From contig NZ_LT629705.1 of assembly GCF_900103875.1 (NCBI RefSeq), positions 4,287,001-4,351,000 of the forward strand: a stretch of DNA of 64,000 bases, given 5' to 3'. Of this stretch, positions 8,374 to 16,968 are shown piece after piece. Positions within the stretch are counted from its first letter, which is position 1; the number at the start of each line of letters is the position of its first letter. Position numbers and translations under genes: made by a program. This DNA is from Pseudomonas arsenicoxydans (GTDB lineage: Bacteria; Pseudomonadota; Gammaproteobacteria; Pseudomonadales; Pseudomonadaceae). Below the pieces are notes generated by a model. It did no database searches and had not been told where the DNA came from. It saw nothing but the letters and a program-made list of their open reading frames with translations.

Positions 8374-9999
8374 ATGTCACTGCGTAATCTGAATATCGCG
8401 CCTCGAGCTTTCCTGGGTTTTGCCTTCATTGCCTTGCTCGTCATCGGGCTGGGTGTGTTCTCCGTGAGCCGCATGTCGATCATTCGCCAGGCGTCCGTCG
8501 ACATGGAAAGCACGCAGCTGCCCAGTGTCGGCTATCTGGGTAACCTGACCGAGAACGTTCTGCGCCTGCGCATCCTTTCCTTCCGGGTGTTGGTCAACCG
8601 TGACGCGAGCGCGTTGCAGGAAGCGCAAACCCGTATCAGTGCACTGATCGACAAGGTGCGTACCGCGCAATCCAGTTATGCCGCCTTGCCCGCCAGCCCC
8701 GAAGAAGCCGCGCTGTACAAGACCTTCACGGCAACGCTGGACAATTACATGCAAGCCCAGAGTCAGATGCTGGAGCTGTCGCGACAGGACAAGCTCGATG
8801 AGATGCGCGCCCTGATCAATACACGGATCAAGGACGGCACCGATCAGATGGGCGAGCAGCTGAACAAACTGATAGCCCTGAACAACAGCGACGCCAAAGC
8901 AGCTTCCGTCGAAGCGGGTGAACATTACAGCAGCGCGATTACCGGCATCGTCGTAGTGGCGGTGATTGCCGCGTTACTCACCGTGTTGCTCGCCTGGCTG
9001 CTGACCCGCAGTATCGTCACGCCGCTGAACCGCGCGCTGCAGGTGGCCCAGACCATCGCCGGTGGCAACCTGACCACCGCTATCGAAATCGATGGCAAAG
9101 ACGAATCGGCACGTTTGCTTGGCGCCTTGTCCGAGATGCAGGCCAACCTGCGCAAAACCATCGAACAGATCGCCGGTTCCGCGACCCAGCTGGGCGCCGC
9201 CGCCGAAGAACTCAGCACCGTGACCCAGGAAGCGTCCCGGGGCATCCAGCAACAGAACAACGAAATCGAACAAGCGGCGACGGCGGTCAACGAAATGACC
9301 GCCGCCGTGGAAGAAGTGGCGCGCAATGCGGTGTCGACGTCCGAAGCTTCGAACCAGTCGACCCAGGCTGCACGCGAAGGTCGTGATCGCGTGGTGGAAA
9401 CCGTCAACGCCATCCAGACCATGACCCACGACGTGCAAAACACCTCGCTGATGATCGAAGGCCTGGCCACTCAGGGCCGTGACATCGGCAAAGTGCTGGA
9501 CGTGATCCGCGCGATCGCTGAACAGACCAACCTGCTGGCACTCAATGCCGCCATCGAAGCCGCCCGTGCCGGTGAAGCTGGGCGCGGTTTTGCCGTGGTG
9601 GCGGACGAAGTCCGGGCCCTGGCCCATCGCACCGCACAGTCGACCCAGGAAATCGAAAAAATGGTCGCCGGGATTCAGAACGGTACAGGTGAAGCGGTCT
9701 CGTCGATGGCGCAAAGCAATCAGCGCACCCAAAGCACCCTGGAAATGGCCCGCGCCGCCGGTGTCGCACTGGAGCAGATCACTCAATCGATCCACTTGAT
9801 CAACGAACGCAACCTGGTGATCGCCAGCGCCTCGGAAGAACAGGCCCAGGTGTCCCGCGAAGTCGACCGCAACCTGGTGAACATCCGCGACCTCGCCACC
9901 CAGTCCGCCGCCGGCGCCAACCAGACCAGCGCCGCCACCCATGAACTGTCGCGGCTTGCGGTGAATTTGAATGCGATGGTGGCGCGTTTTGTGATTTGA
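8374..9999 (+). CDS. Methyl-accepting chemotaxis protein
   Basis: A 541-aa transmembrane chemoreceptor. It has TM1 at about 13-32, a periplasmic four-helix-bundle ligand domain to about 186, TM2 at about 187-210, and a HAMP domain ([20 protein letters not shown]). A long coiled-coil signalling domain carries the conserved hairpin tip near 375-415 ([20 protein letters not shown]). No C-terminal CheR-binding pentapeptide is present. The start at [12 protein letters not shown] is chosen because the 16 codons before it add a non-family extension. The ligand cannot be predicted. Confidence 0.93.
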   Translation: MSLRNLNIAPRAFLGFAFIALLVIGLGVFSVSRMSIIRQASVDMESTQLPSVGYLGNLTENVLRLRILSFRVLVNRDASALQEAQTRISALIDKVRTAQSSYAALPASPEEAALYKTFTATLDNYMQAQSQMLELSRQDKLDEMRALINTRIKDGTDQMGEQLNKLIALNNSDAKAASVEAGEHYSSAITGIVVVAVIAALLTVLLAWLLTRSIVTPLNRALQVAQTIAGGNLTTAIEIDGKDESARLLGALSEMQANLRKTIEQIAGSATQLGAAAEELSTVTQEASRGIQQQNNEIEQAATAVNEMTAAVEEVARNAVSTSEASNQSTQAAREGRDRVVETVNAIQTMTHDVQNTSLMIEGLATQGRDIGKVLDVIRAIAEQTNLLALNAAIEAARAGEAGRGFAVVADEVRALAHRTAQSTQEIEKMVAGIQNGTGEAVSSMAQSNQRTQSTLEMARAAGVALEQITQSIHLINERNLVIASASEEQAQVSREVDRNLVNIRDLATQSAAGANQTSAATHELSRLAVNLNAMVARFVI

Positions 10000-10041
10000 G
10001 GTAGGGTTGAGGCTGGAGTCCGCGCGCGACAGGAGAATGAC

Positions 10042-11229
10042 ATGCGCTATTCAGCCTTGACCCAACGAATCGCCGGCGACGGAGCGGCAGCCTGGCAGAT
10101 TCATGACCGAGCGCTGGAAATGCGCGAACAAGGAATCGATGTATTGCTGCTGTCGATCGGCGATCCGGATTTCGACACGCCGCCGCCCATCGTCCAGGCG
10201 GCCATCGACAGCTTGCACGCCGGCGACACCCATTACCCGGAGGTGCGGGGCAGTCGTGGATTGCGCAGCAGTATCGCCCAGCGCCATCGTCAGCGCAGTG
10301 GCCAGGCGGTGGACGCGGATCATGTGATCGTGTTTCCGGGAGCCCAGTGCGCCGTGTATTCGGTTGCGCAATGCCTGCTCGATCCGGGCGATGAAGTGAT
10401 CGTCGCCGAGCCGATGTACGTGACCTATGAAGGTGTATTCGGCGCCTGCGGGGCCAAGGTGGTGCCGGTGGCGGTGCGTCCGCAGAACGGCTTTCGGGTC
10501 GACCCGGCGGATGTCGCGGCACTGATCACGCCGAAAACCCGGGTCATCCTGCTCAACAGTCCGAACAATCCATCAGGCGCCAGCTTGCCGCTCGACACGT
10601 GGCGAGTGCTGGCCGCGTTGTGCGTGCGCCATGATCTGTGGCTGATCAGCGACGAGGTCTATAGCGATCTGTTGTTCGAGGGCGAGCACACCAGCCCTGC
10701 GAGTTTGCCGGGCATGGCCGAGCGCACCGCGACCATCAATAGCCTGTCCAAATCCCATGCCATGAGCGGCTGGCGGGTAGGTTGGTCAATCGGCCCGAAA
10801 ACCTTGGCCGAGCATCTGGTGAATTTGTCGTTGTGCATGCTGTTCGGGATTCCGGATTTTATTCAGAACGCGGCGCAACTGGCATTGGATGAAGACCTGC
10901 CGGAAGTGGCGCAGATGCGCGAGGAGTATCGCCAGCGTCGCGATCTAGTGTGTTCGATGTTGAACGGCAGTGCCGGGCTTCGTGCGATCAAACCTGACGG
11001 CGGAATGTTTGTGATGGTCGACGTGCGCCCGACCGGGCTGTGCGCCCAGCGATTTGCCGAGCGACTGCTGGAGGGATACGGCGTGTCGGTGTTGGCCGGC
11101 GAGGCATTCGGACCGAGTGCGGCGGGGCATATTCGCATTGGGTTGGTGGTGGATCAGTTGAAGCTGGCGGATGCGTGTCAGCGGATTGCATCGTGCGCGG
11201 CGCAGCTGCTGGAGGCGCGGCGCGCCTGA
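10042..11229 (+). CDS. aruH: Arginine:pyruvate transaminase AruH-like aminotransferase
   Basis: A 395-aa pyridoxal-phosphate enzyme of fold type I. Lys237 in NSLSKSHAMSGWRVGW binds the cofactor, and NSPNNPSG is the substrate and cofactor pocket. The N-terminus MRYSALTQRIAGDGAAAWQI and the C-terminal GVSVLAGEAFGPSAAGHIR resemble Pseudomonas aeruginosa AruH as I remember it; AruH starts the arginine transaminase pathway. The partner decarboxylase AruI is not next to it here, so the symbol is a homology call, not proof of substrate. An SD-like AGGAGAA precedes the ATG. Confidence 0.75.
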   Translation: MRYSALTQRIAGDGAAAWQIHDRALEMREQGIDVLLLSIGDPDFDTPPPIVQAAIDSLHAGDTHYPEVRGSRGLRSSIAQRHRQRSGQAVDADHVIVFPGAQCAVYSVAQCLLDPGDEVIVAEPMYVTYEGVFGACGAKVVPVAVRPQNGFRVDPADVAALITPKTRVILLNSPNNPSGASLPLDTWRVLAALCVRHDLWLISDEVYSDLLFEGEHTSPASLPGMAERTATINSLSKSHAMSGWRVGWSIGPKTLAEHLVNLSLCMLFGIPDFIQNAAQLALDEDLPEVAQMREEYRQRRDLVCSMLNGSAGLRAIKPDGGMFVMVDVRPTGLCAQRFAERLLEGYGVSVLAGEAFGPSAAGHIRIGLVVDQLKLADACQRIASCAAQLLEARRA

Positions 11230-11256
11230 CGATTTTGCGTTGGCCATGCCGGCCTC

Positions 11257-11330
11257 ATCGCGGGCAAGCCCGCTCCCACATTGAATCTAGGTGAAACACA
11301 ATTCCCCTGTGGGAGCGGGCTTGCCCGCGA
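11257..11330. repeat. REP pair (type A)
   Basis: Perfect facing arms (GCGGGCAAGCCCGCTCCC and complement) lie between the convergent aruH and kguD genes, where they may also act as a transcription barrier. Confidence 0.9.
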
Positions 11331-11356
11331 AGGCTTACTGACAGACACAGAAATTC

Positions 11357-12337
11357 TTACGCTTCGGACCAAGCCCCGGCATTCACCAGGTTCTTCGGCC
11401 GTTCACCCGCCAATGCCATCAGCAGATTATCCACCGCGCACTTGGCCATCGCCTCGCGCGTTTCGTGGGTCGCAGAACCCATGTGCGGCGTCGCCACCAC
11501 GTTGTTCAACGTCAACAACGGCGAATCTTTTTCCAGCGGTTCGCGCTCAAACACATCCAGCCCCGCGGCACGAATCTGCCCGGTGCGCAGCGCTTCAATC
11601 AGCGCCGTTTCGTCCACCACCTTCCCTCGGGAAATATTGATGAAAATGCTTTCGGGCCGCATCAGGGCGAACTCCTCGGCACCGATCAATCCTTCGGTTT
11701 CAGCGGTCAACGGCAAGGTCAGGCAAATGAAATCGGCCTGCTGCAACAACTCCGTCAGGTTGCGGTATTGAGCATTGAATCGCTGCTCAACGGCTGGTTT
11801 CGGTGAGTGGCTGTGATAGATCACCGGCATGCCAAAGCCGAAATGCCCGCGCTGGGCCAACGCCTCACCGATGCGTCCCATGCCGATGATGCCCAACGTT
11901 TTGCCATGCACGTCCGTGCCGAAATGCACCGGGCCGATGTTGCGCTGCCATTGGCCGGCGCGAACCATGTTCGCCAGTTCGACCACGCGCCGGGCCGTGG
12001 CCAGGATCAGCGCGAAGCCGGTGTCGGCGGTGGTTTCGGTCAGCACGTCGGGGGTGTTGCTGAGCAGGATCCGGCGCTCGGTCAGGTAGTCGATGTCGTA
12101 ATTGTCGACACCGACGGAGACGCTGGCGATGGCCTCCAGATGCGGCGCCAGGTCCAGCAACTGCGCATCCAGTTTCAGACTGGCACCGAGCAAAGCCTGG
12201 GCCCGAGGCAGGGCGTCGCGCAGCTGCGCGATGCCCTCCGGGTTGAGGTTGTCGATCAGCGTTACGTCGGCGTGCTCATGCAGGCGCGCCATCAGCAGCG
12301 GAGAAAGTTTCTTGTACAGCACAACCTGCTTTTTCAT
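11357..12337 (-). CDS. kguD: 2-ketogluconate 6-phosphate reductase (2-hydroxyacid dehydrogenase)
   Basis: A 326-aa D-isomer-specific 2-hydroxyacid dehydrogenase. It shows the nucleotide-binding motif GIIGMGRIGEALAQRG, the catalytic Arg region INISRGKVVDE and the His region ATPHMGSATHETREAM. Its place as last gene of kguE-kguK-kguT-kguD identifies it as the reductase that turns 2-keto-6-phosphogluconate into 6-phosphogluconate, based on the known Pseudomonas putida operon. It starts 21 bp after kguT and is expected to be cotranscribed and under PtxS control. Confidence 0.9.
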   Translation of the reverse strand: MKKQVVLYKKLSPLLMARLHEHADVTLIDNLNPEGIAQLRDALPRAQALLGASLKLDAQLLDLAPHLEAIASVSVGVDNYDIDYLTERRILLSNTPDVLTETTADTGFALILATARRVVELANMVRAGQWQRNIGPVHFGTDVHGKTLGIIGMGRIGEALAQRGHFGFGMPVIYHSHSPKPAVEQRFNAQYRNLTELLQQADFICLTLPLTAETEGLIGAEEFALMRPESIFINISRGKVVDETALIEALRTGQIRAAGLDVFEREPLEKDSPLLTLNNVVATPHMGSATHETREAMAKCAVDNLLMALAGERPKNLVNAGAWSEA

Positions 12338-12358
12338 CGTTATCGTCTCAACTTCAAT

Positions 12359-13648
12359 TCAAGGGTGAGCAGTCACGGGCCGTTGCGCAGCCACGACCCG
12401 GTCACTGGCACCGGGCTTGAGGAAAATCGTCAACACCACCGAGAGCATCAACGCGCCGCTCATCAACAGATAAGAAGCACCTGGAGACCCCGTGGAGCTG
12501 TTCAGGTAGCCAACCAGATATGAACCGCCAAACGAACCAAGCGCGCCCATGCTGTTGATCAGCGCCATCGCGCCACCGGCGACGTTGGCTGGAAGGATTT
12601 CGGGAACGATGGCGAAGAACGGTCCGTAAGGCGCGTACATGCAGGCGCCGGCGATGACCAATAGCGTGTAGGACCACCAGAAATGTTCGGCGCCCAAGGC
12701 GTAGGAACCGTAGAACGCGATCGAGGCAATCAGCAGCGGCGGCCAGACGAAACGTTTGCGTTTCTGCAGTTTGTCCGAGCCCCAGGACACCAGCAGCATG
12801 CCGATCACGGCCGCCAGATACGGTAACGCCGAGAGCCAGCCGGCTTCGATCATGTCCATCTGCGCGCCGGCCTTGAGGATAGACGGCAGCCACAACACGA
12901 AACCGTAGACACCAATGCTCCAGCAGAAAAACTGCAAGGCCAGGATGATGACTTTCGGTGAGCGGAAAGCTTCGGCGTAGTTCTTCACGGCTTTGATGCC
13001 GACCTGCTCGGCGGCGAGGGCGCTTTGCAGATCCTGCTTCTCTTGTTCGCTCAACCATTTGGCCTGGGCCGGACGGTCATCGGCCAGGCGCCACCAGATA
13101 AACGCCCACAGCACCGCCGGCAAACCTTCGATGATGAACATCCAGCGCCAGCTGAAATGCTGGACCAGATAACCCGAGACCACCGACATCCAGAGCATGG
13201 TCACCGGGTTGCCGAGGATCAGAAAGGTGTTGGCGCGCGAGCGTTCGGCACGGGTGAACCAGTGGCACAGGTACACCAGCATCGCCGGCATCACGGCGGC
13301 TTCGACCACGCCGAGCATGAAGCGAATCACCACCAGCCAGTAGGCGTTGGAGACGATCCCGGTCAGCGTGGCCAGGCCACCCCAGAGGATCAGGCTGACG
13401 AAAATCAGCTTCTTCACGCTGTGCTTCTGGGCATAGATTGCGCCCGGCACCTGGAAGAAAAAGTAGCCGAGGAAGAACAGGGCGCCGAGCATCGACGACA
13501 GGCCTGGTGTGATCATCAGGTCGGCGGCCATGCCGGAGGCGGCGGCGAATCCGTAGTTGGCGCGGTCCAGATACGCCAGGCTGTAGGTGATGAAAACGAT
13601 GGGCATGATGTACCACCAGCGGCGGGCGGCGAGTGTTGCGGTTTTCAT
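12359..13648 (-). CDS. kguT: 2-ketogluconate transporter (MFS)
   Basis: A 429-aa inner-membrane major facilitator with about twelve hydrophobic segments. It starts MKTATLAARRWWYIMPIVFI and has the family motif SLAYLDRANYGFAAASGM. Operon position between kguK and kguD identifies it as the 2-ketogluconate importer of the periplasmic glucose oxidation route. An AGGAGCACC-type ribosome site precedes the ATG. The 45-bp gap to kguK has no terminator. Confidence 0.9.
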   Translation of the reverse strand: MKTATLAARRWWYIMPIVFITYSLAYLDRANYGFAAASGMAADLMITPGLSSMLGALFFLGYFFFQVPGAIYAQKHSVKKLIFVSLILWGGLATLTGIVSNAYWLVVIRFMLGVVEAAVMPAMLVYLCHWFTRAERSRANTFLILGNPVTMLWMSVVSGYLVQHFSWRWMFIIEGLPAVLWAFIWWRLADDRPAQAKWLSEQEKQDLQSALAAEQVGIKAVKNYAEAFRSPKVIILALQFFCWSIGVYGFVLWLPSILKAGAQMDMIEAGWLSALPYLAAVIGMLLVSWGSDKLQKRKRFVWPPLLIASIAFYGSYALGAEHFWWSYTLLVIAGACMYAPYGPFFAIVPEILPANVAGGAMALINSMGALGSFGGSYLVGYLNSSTGSPGASYLLMSGALMLSVVLTIFLKPGASDRVVAAQRPVTAHP

Positions 13649-13693
13649 AGTGGTGCTCCTGAGCTTGTTGTTTTTGTCGCAGCAGGTAACGGT

Positions 13694-14755
13694 TTAAATA
13701 TCTTCAGTGACTGTGCGGGCCTCATCGCGGGCAAGCCCGCTCCCACAGGGGATTTGTGTTTCACCTAGATCCAATGTGGGAGTGACGGTGCGACGATTCG
13801 ACCTGCTCGCGATGGCGTCCTCAAATTCGACGGACATTTCGGCTCGGGTCGGCAACCCCTCCATGTCCCCCCGACTCTGAACCGCGCGACTGCCAATCCA
13901 GTTGGCGCGCCGCACGGCATCGGCAAAGCTGTGATCTTCCAGCAAGGCGCTGATCATCCCGACCGCAAAGCCATCGCCAGCGCCGACGGTGTCGACCACC
14001 GTTTCAACCGGCACGCCAGCGACAAATCCCTCGTCCATATGCGTGCGGTAGTACGCGCCATGCGGCCCGAGCTTGATCGCCACCGCTTCAACGCCCAGAT
14101 TGAGGTAGAACGCCGCAATGTCGGCCGGGTCGTCGAACCCGGTCAGCAGACGTCCTTCACTCAACCCCGGCAATACCCAGTGGGCGAGGGCGGCGAGGCG
14201 GTTGATTTCAGTGATCATCAGTTGTTCGCTGGCCCACAGGCTCGGGCGCAGGTTTGGGTCGAAGGAAACACTGCGCCCGGCCTGGCGCATGCGCGTCATC
14301 AGTTCGAATGACATCTCCCGGGTCGACACGGACAGCGCCGCCGGAATGCCGGTGGCGTGCAAGTGGCGAGCGGTGAGCAACTGCTCGGAGATTGATTGCA
14401 CCGACAAGTGACTGGCCGCCGAACCACGACGGAAATACTCGACCACGGGATCGCTGCCATCGTCGGCGCGGGATTTGAGCTGAAAACCGGTCGGGTGCGC
14501 AGGGTCGATGGCGACGTTACTGCAATCCAGGCCTTCCTTTTTCAGGGTGTCGATGACAAACCGGCCCAGGGAATCGGCGCCAACCCGGCTCAACCACGCC
14601 ACGTTGAAACCCAGCCGTGACAGGCCAATCGCAACGTTGCTGTCGGCCCCGGCAATACGCTTGTGGAACTGACTTACATCGGCGAGATCACCGTTCTGCT
14701 CGGCGACGAACATCGCCATGGTTTCACCGAATGACAGGATATCGAACTCAGGCAT
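13694..14755 (-). CDS. kguK: 2-ketogluconate kinase with REP-derived C-terminal tail
   Basis: A PfkB/ribokinase-family sugar kinase that phosphorylates 2-ketogluconate. The N-terminus [20 protein letters not shown], the [15 protein letters not shown] element and the catalytic [20 protein letters not shown] (Asp of GAGD) are intact. The frame is 353 codons, about 35 longer than I expect for this family. The extra residues (about 320-353, including [11 protein letters not shown]) are translated from the REP at 13722-13815. The native end was probably near SVEFEDA. It overlaps kguE by 8 bp, showing translational coupling. Confidence 0.9.
   Translation of the reverse strand: MPEFDILSFGETMAMFVAEQNGDLADVSQFHKRIAGADSNVAIGLSRLGFNVAWLSRVGADSLGRFVIDTLKKEGLDCSNVAIDPAHPTGFQLKSRADDGSDPVVEYFRRGSAASHLSVQSISEQLLTARHLHATGIPAALSVSTREMSFELMTRMRQAGRSVSFDPNLRPSLWASEQLMITEINRLAALAHWVLPGLSEGRLLTGFDDPADIAAFYLNLGVEAVAIKLGPHGAYYRTHMDEGFVAGVPVETVVDTVGAGDGFAVGMISALLEDHSFADAVRRANWIGSRAVQSRGDMEGLPTRAEMSVEFEDAIASRSNRRTVTPTLDLGETQIPCGSGLARDEARTVTEDI
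13722..13815. repeat. REP pair inside the 3' end of kguK
   Basis: One canonical arm (13722-13748) and a degenerate second arm with extra bases (13774-13815). They lie within the kguK reading frame and extend it. Confidence 0.85.
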
Positions 14756-15530
14756 GAGCGCTCTCCAAACGGGATTGGCCGAGGTGGGCCAGGGTGGCGA
14801 CGTGTTCGGTGGTGAGCTGGATCAGATCATCGCCTTGCAGCGGATATTCCGCCGCCCGCATGACACCTTGGGCCATGTGCCGCAGCAGTTGTTCCCATAA
14901 ATGCACATCGCTGACGGTGGGCGGGATGGCGACCAGTTTGCCGTCGGCACGGCGCGTCACGGCCTTGCAGTGCACATAACCGACATGCCGACCAAGCAAT
15001 CGGGCGGCGCTGGCGGCGGATTGGTCCTGCCAGTGCCAGTTACCAATATCGAAGGTCATTTTGATCGGCAGGTTGTGTTGCTCCACTTCGCCGAAAAAAC
15101 GCTGGAACGGTTCGATACGACCGCCGTGCAAGGTCTGGTCGTTTTCCACCAGCAGTTGCACCGGGCTTTGCGCCAGCACGCGGTTCAGGGCCTGCAGGTC
15201 ATTGTTGTCGGTGAAATAACCCAGCGACACTTTCAACCATTTGGCGCCGAACGCTTGCGCACGTTCAAGGGTCGCGCGCAGGTCAGGGTTGGGTTTCGAC
15301 TGACCGGCCAGCCACAGTTCCATCGGCGAGGAGTAGATGCTTTCCAGGCCCTGGGATTGTGTGTCCTCGGCCAGTTGCCGTGGGTCTTCATGGGTCAGCA
15401 ACTCTTCGCGCCATTCGATGCGCGTGGCACCGGCTGCGGCCAATACTTCGATAAAACTGCCTTGGCCACGTTGGCGGACAAGGTCGGCGCCATAGCTGGA
15501 AAGGCTGATGGAAACGGGTGGTTTATTCAT
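14748..15530 (-). CDS. kguE: KguE sugar phosphate isomerase/epimerase-like protein
   Basis: A 260-aa TIM-barrel protein of the xylose isomerase-like (AP endonuclease 2) family. It starts [20 protein letters not shown] and has a metal-site-like segment near [19 protein letters not shown] and GYVHCKAV. It is the first gene of the kgu operon. In Pseudomonas putida its exact reaction is not established as far as I know; an epimerase role is inferred from fold. A perfect PtxS operator lies 14 bp upstream of its start, so PtxS should block its promoter directly. Confidence 0.88.
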   Translation of the reverse strand: MNKPPVSISLSSYGADLVRQRGQGSFIEVLAAAGATRIEWREELLTHEDPRQLAEDTQSQGLESIYSSPMELWLAGQSKPNPDLRATLERAQAFGAKWLKVSLGYFTDNNDLQALNRVLAQSPVQLLVENDQTLHGGRIEPFQRFFGEVEQHNLPIKMTFDIGNWHWQDQSAASAARLLGRHVGYVHCKAVTRRADGKLVAIPPTVSDVHLWEQLLRHMAQGVMRAAEYPLQGDDLIQLTTEHVATLAHLGQSRLESAHA

Positions 15531-15543
15531 TGTTCTGCACCTC

Positions 15544-15557
15544 TGAAACCGGTTTCA
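15544..15557. promoter_or_regulatory. PtxS operator, kguE promoter
   Basis: Perfect palindrome TGAAACCGGTTTCA, the published PtxS recognition sequence. It lies 14 bp before the kguE start codon. Confidence 0.95.
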
Positions 15558-15607
15558 TTTTTGTTCAAAAAAAGGATTTCTCTAAATGTTGGGTGTTCCT
15601 GAAGGCC

Positions 15608-15682
15608 TCATCGCGGGCAAGCCCGCTCCCACAGGTGCTGTGAACACCCCAGATCCCTGTGGGAGCGGGCTTGCCCGCGATG
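15608..15682. repeat. REP pair (type A)
   Basis: Facing canonical arms between kguE and the end of ptxS, separating the regulator from the operon it controls. Confidence 0.9.
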
Positions 15683-15694
15683 GGGCCATGACAT

Positions 15695-16720
15695 TCACCG
15701 ACGGTTGCCAAGGGTCGACCCCCGTACAATCAACCGCGCCGAAAAATCCAGCGTCCGCATCGGTCCGTCATCTCCGCGCAAGCGCTTGAGCAAACACTCA
15801 AACGCACTCGCGCCAATCTCCACCGTCGGCTGCGCAAGGGCGGTAATCCCGCTGCCCACCAACGGATACCAATCCAGGTCATCCAGGGCGATCAACCCGA
15901 CCTCTTCAAACAGATTGCACTGCAATTCCCGCAACGCATGAGTAGTCGCCAACGCCGAAATGCCGTTGGCGCAGAACAGCGCTTTCGGGCCTGAGCCGGG
16001 TGTTTTCAGGAAGGTTTTCAGGTGCGAGGTCAGATCGCTGCCGGTTTCCACCACCGAGCCGGTCATCGCCGTACGTTGCTCGATCTGCGCCTTGAAACTG
16101 CCGACGCGCTCGATTCGCGAGCTGGTGCCGTCAAACGGCTCCGTCACCATCAGCACATCGCGATAACCGCGCTCTTCAAGGTGGGCGAGGGCCATTTCAA
16201 CGGCGGCCGGATTGTCCAGCCCGACCAGATCGCTCTCCAACTGCTCGACCTTGCGATCCACCAACACCATCGGCATCTCCCGGTGCAACTCGCGCAACTC
16301 ATCGCGGTGATGGCCGAGGGTGTTCACGATCAAGCCTTCGATGTTGTACGAGCGCAGCAGTGCCAGGTGTTGACGTTCCTGCTCGTCATCGCGATCGGTG
16401 TTGCACACCACCAGGCTGTAGCCGTGCTGACGGCAGGCGGTTTCCACCCCGTGCATCACGGCTATCGAATAAGGGTTACGTATATCGGCCACCAGCATGC
16501 CGATCAGGCGGGTTCGACCGCGTTTCAGGCCACGGGCCATCTGGTTGGGGCGATAGCCGAGTTCGGCAATCGCCTGTTCGATGCGCAAGGCCGTGGCGTC
16601 GGAGAGCAGGGCGCGGTCATCGCCGATGAAGCGCGAGACGCTGGCTTTGGAGACGCCGGCATGTTCGGCGACGTCGAGCATGGTGACGCGGCTGCGCTGG
16701 GCGGCGGAAAAGTCGTTCAC
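15695..16720 (-). CDS. ptxS: PtxS, LacI-family repressor of 2-ketogluconate genes
   Basis: A 341-aa LacI/GalR regulator. The helix-turn-helix is at residues 13-35 (VTMLDVAEHAGVSKASVSRF), then the hinge helix around LGYRPNQMARGLKRGRTRLI, then a two-lobed sugar-binding domain. Identity as PtxS rests on synteny with kguEKTD and on TGAAACCGGTTTCA in front of both itself and kguE. By published work the effector is 2-ketogluconate. The operator 43 bp upstream of its own start implies autorepression. Confidence 0.93.
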   Translation of the reverse strand: MNDFSAAQRSRVTMLDVAEHAGVSKASVSRFIGDDRALLSDATALRIEQAIAELGYRPNQMARGLKRGRTRLIGMLVADIRNPYSIAVMHGVETACRQHGYSLVVCNTDRDDEQERQHLALLRSYNIEGLIVNTLGHHRDELRELHREMPMVLVDRKVEQLESDLVGLDNPAAVEMALAHLEERGYRDVLMVTEPFDGTSSRIERVGSFKAQIEQRTAMTGSVVETGSDLTSHLKTFLKTPGSGPKALFCANGISALATTHALRELQCNLFEEVGLIALDDLDWYPLVGSGITALAQPTVEIGASAFECLLKRLRGDDGPMRTLDFSARLIVRGSTLGNRR

Positions 16721-16762
16721 GGAGGTGGACCTTGTTATTGGGGTAGTGGCTTCAACTTGATA

Positions 16763-16776
16763 TGAAACCGGTTTCA
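16763..16776. promoter_or_regulatory. PtxS operator, ptxS promoter
   Basis: A second perfect copy of TGAAACCGGTTTCA, 43 bp upstream of the ptxS start. It indicates autoregulation. Confidence 0.95.
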
Positions 16777-16865
16777 GGAGGCCTCAAAAAGGCTCATGCC
16801 GTCAAGCTCTGCCTGCGTAAAAAACACACCGATTGGCTACTGATTCCGATGAGCGGTAGTAAAAC

Positions 16866-16881
16866 CTGTCAGATATGACAG
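16866..16881. promoter_or_regulatory. LuxR-type box (CT-N12-AG palindrome) upstream of the 1,011-aa gene
   Basis: CTGTCAGATATGACAG is a 6-bp perfect inverted repeat with 4-bp centre. It fits the CT-N12-AG pattern of Pseudomonas las/rhl/lux boxes and is centred about 95 bp before the ATG at 16969. A 14/16 identical box lies at 23327-23342. No luxR gene is in the window, so the regulator is unknown. Confidence 0.55.
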
Positions 16882-16968
16882 TAGGCGAGATTATCGATTC
16901 GGTGCCTAATTGAAATCAGGTGGCGTTCAGCAGTGCAAAAATTAATGGCATCTCGTGAGGCTTTCCAT

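Noticed and set aside
13747..13790. Peptides such as CGSGLARD seen in several small frames (also near 11281, 15586, 31866, 36696)
   Set aside because: These are translations of REP elements, not genes, except that one is really fused to kguK.
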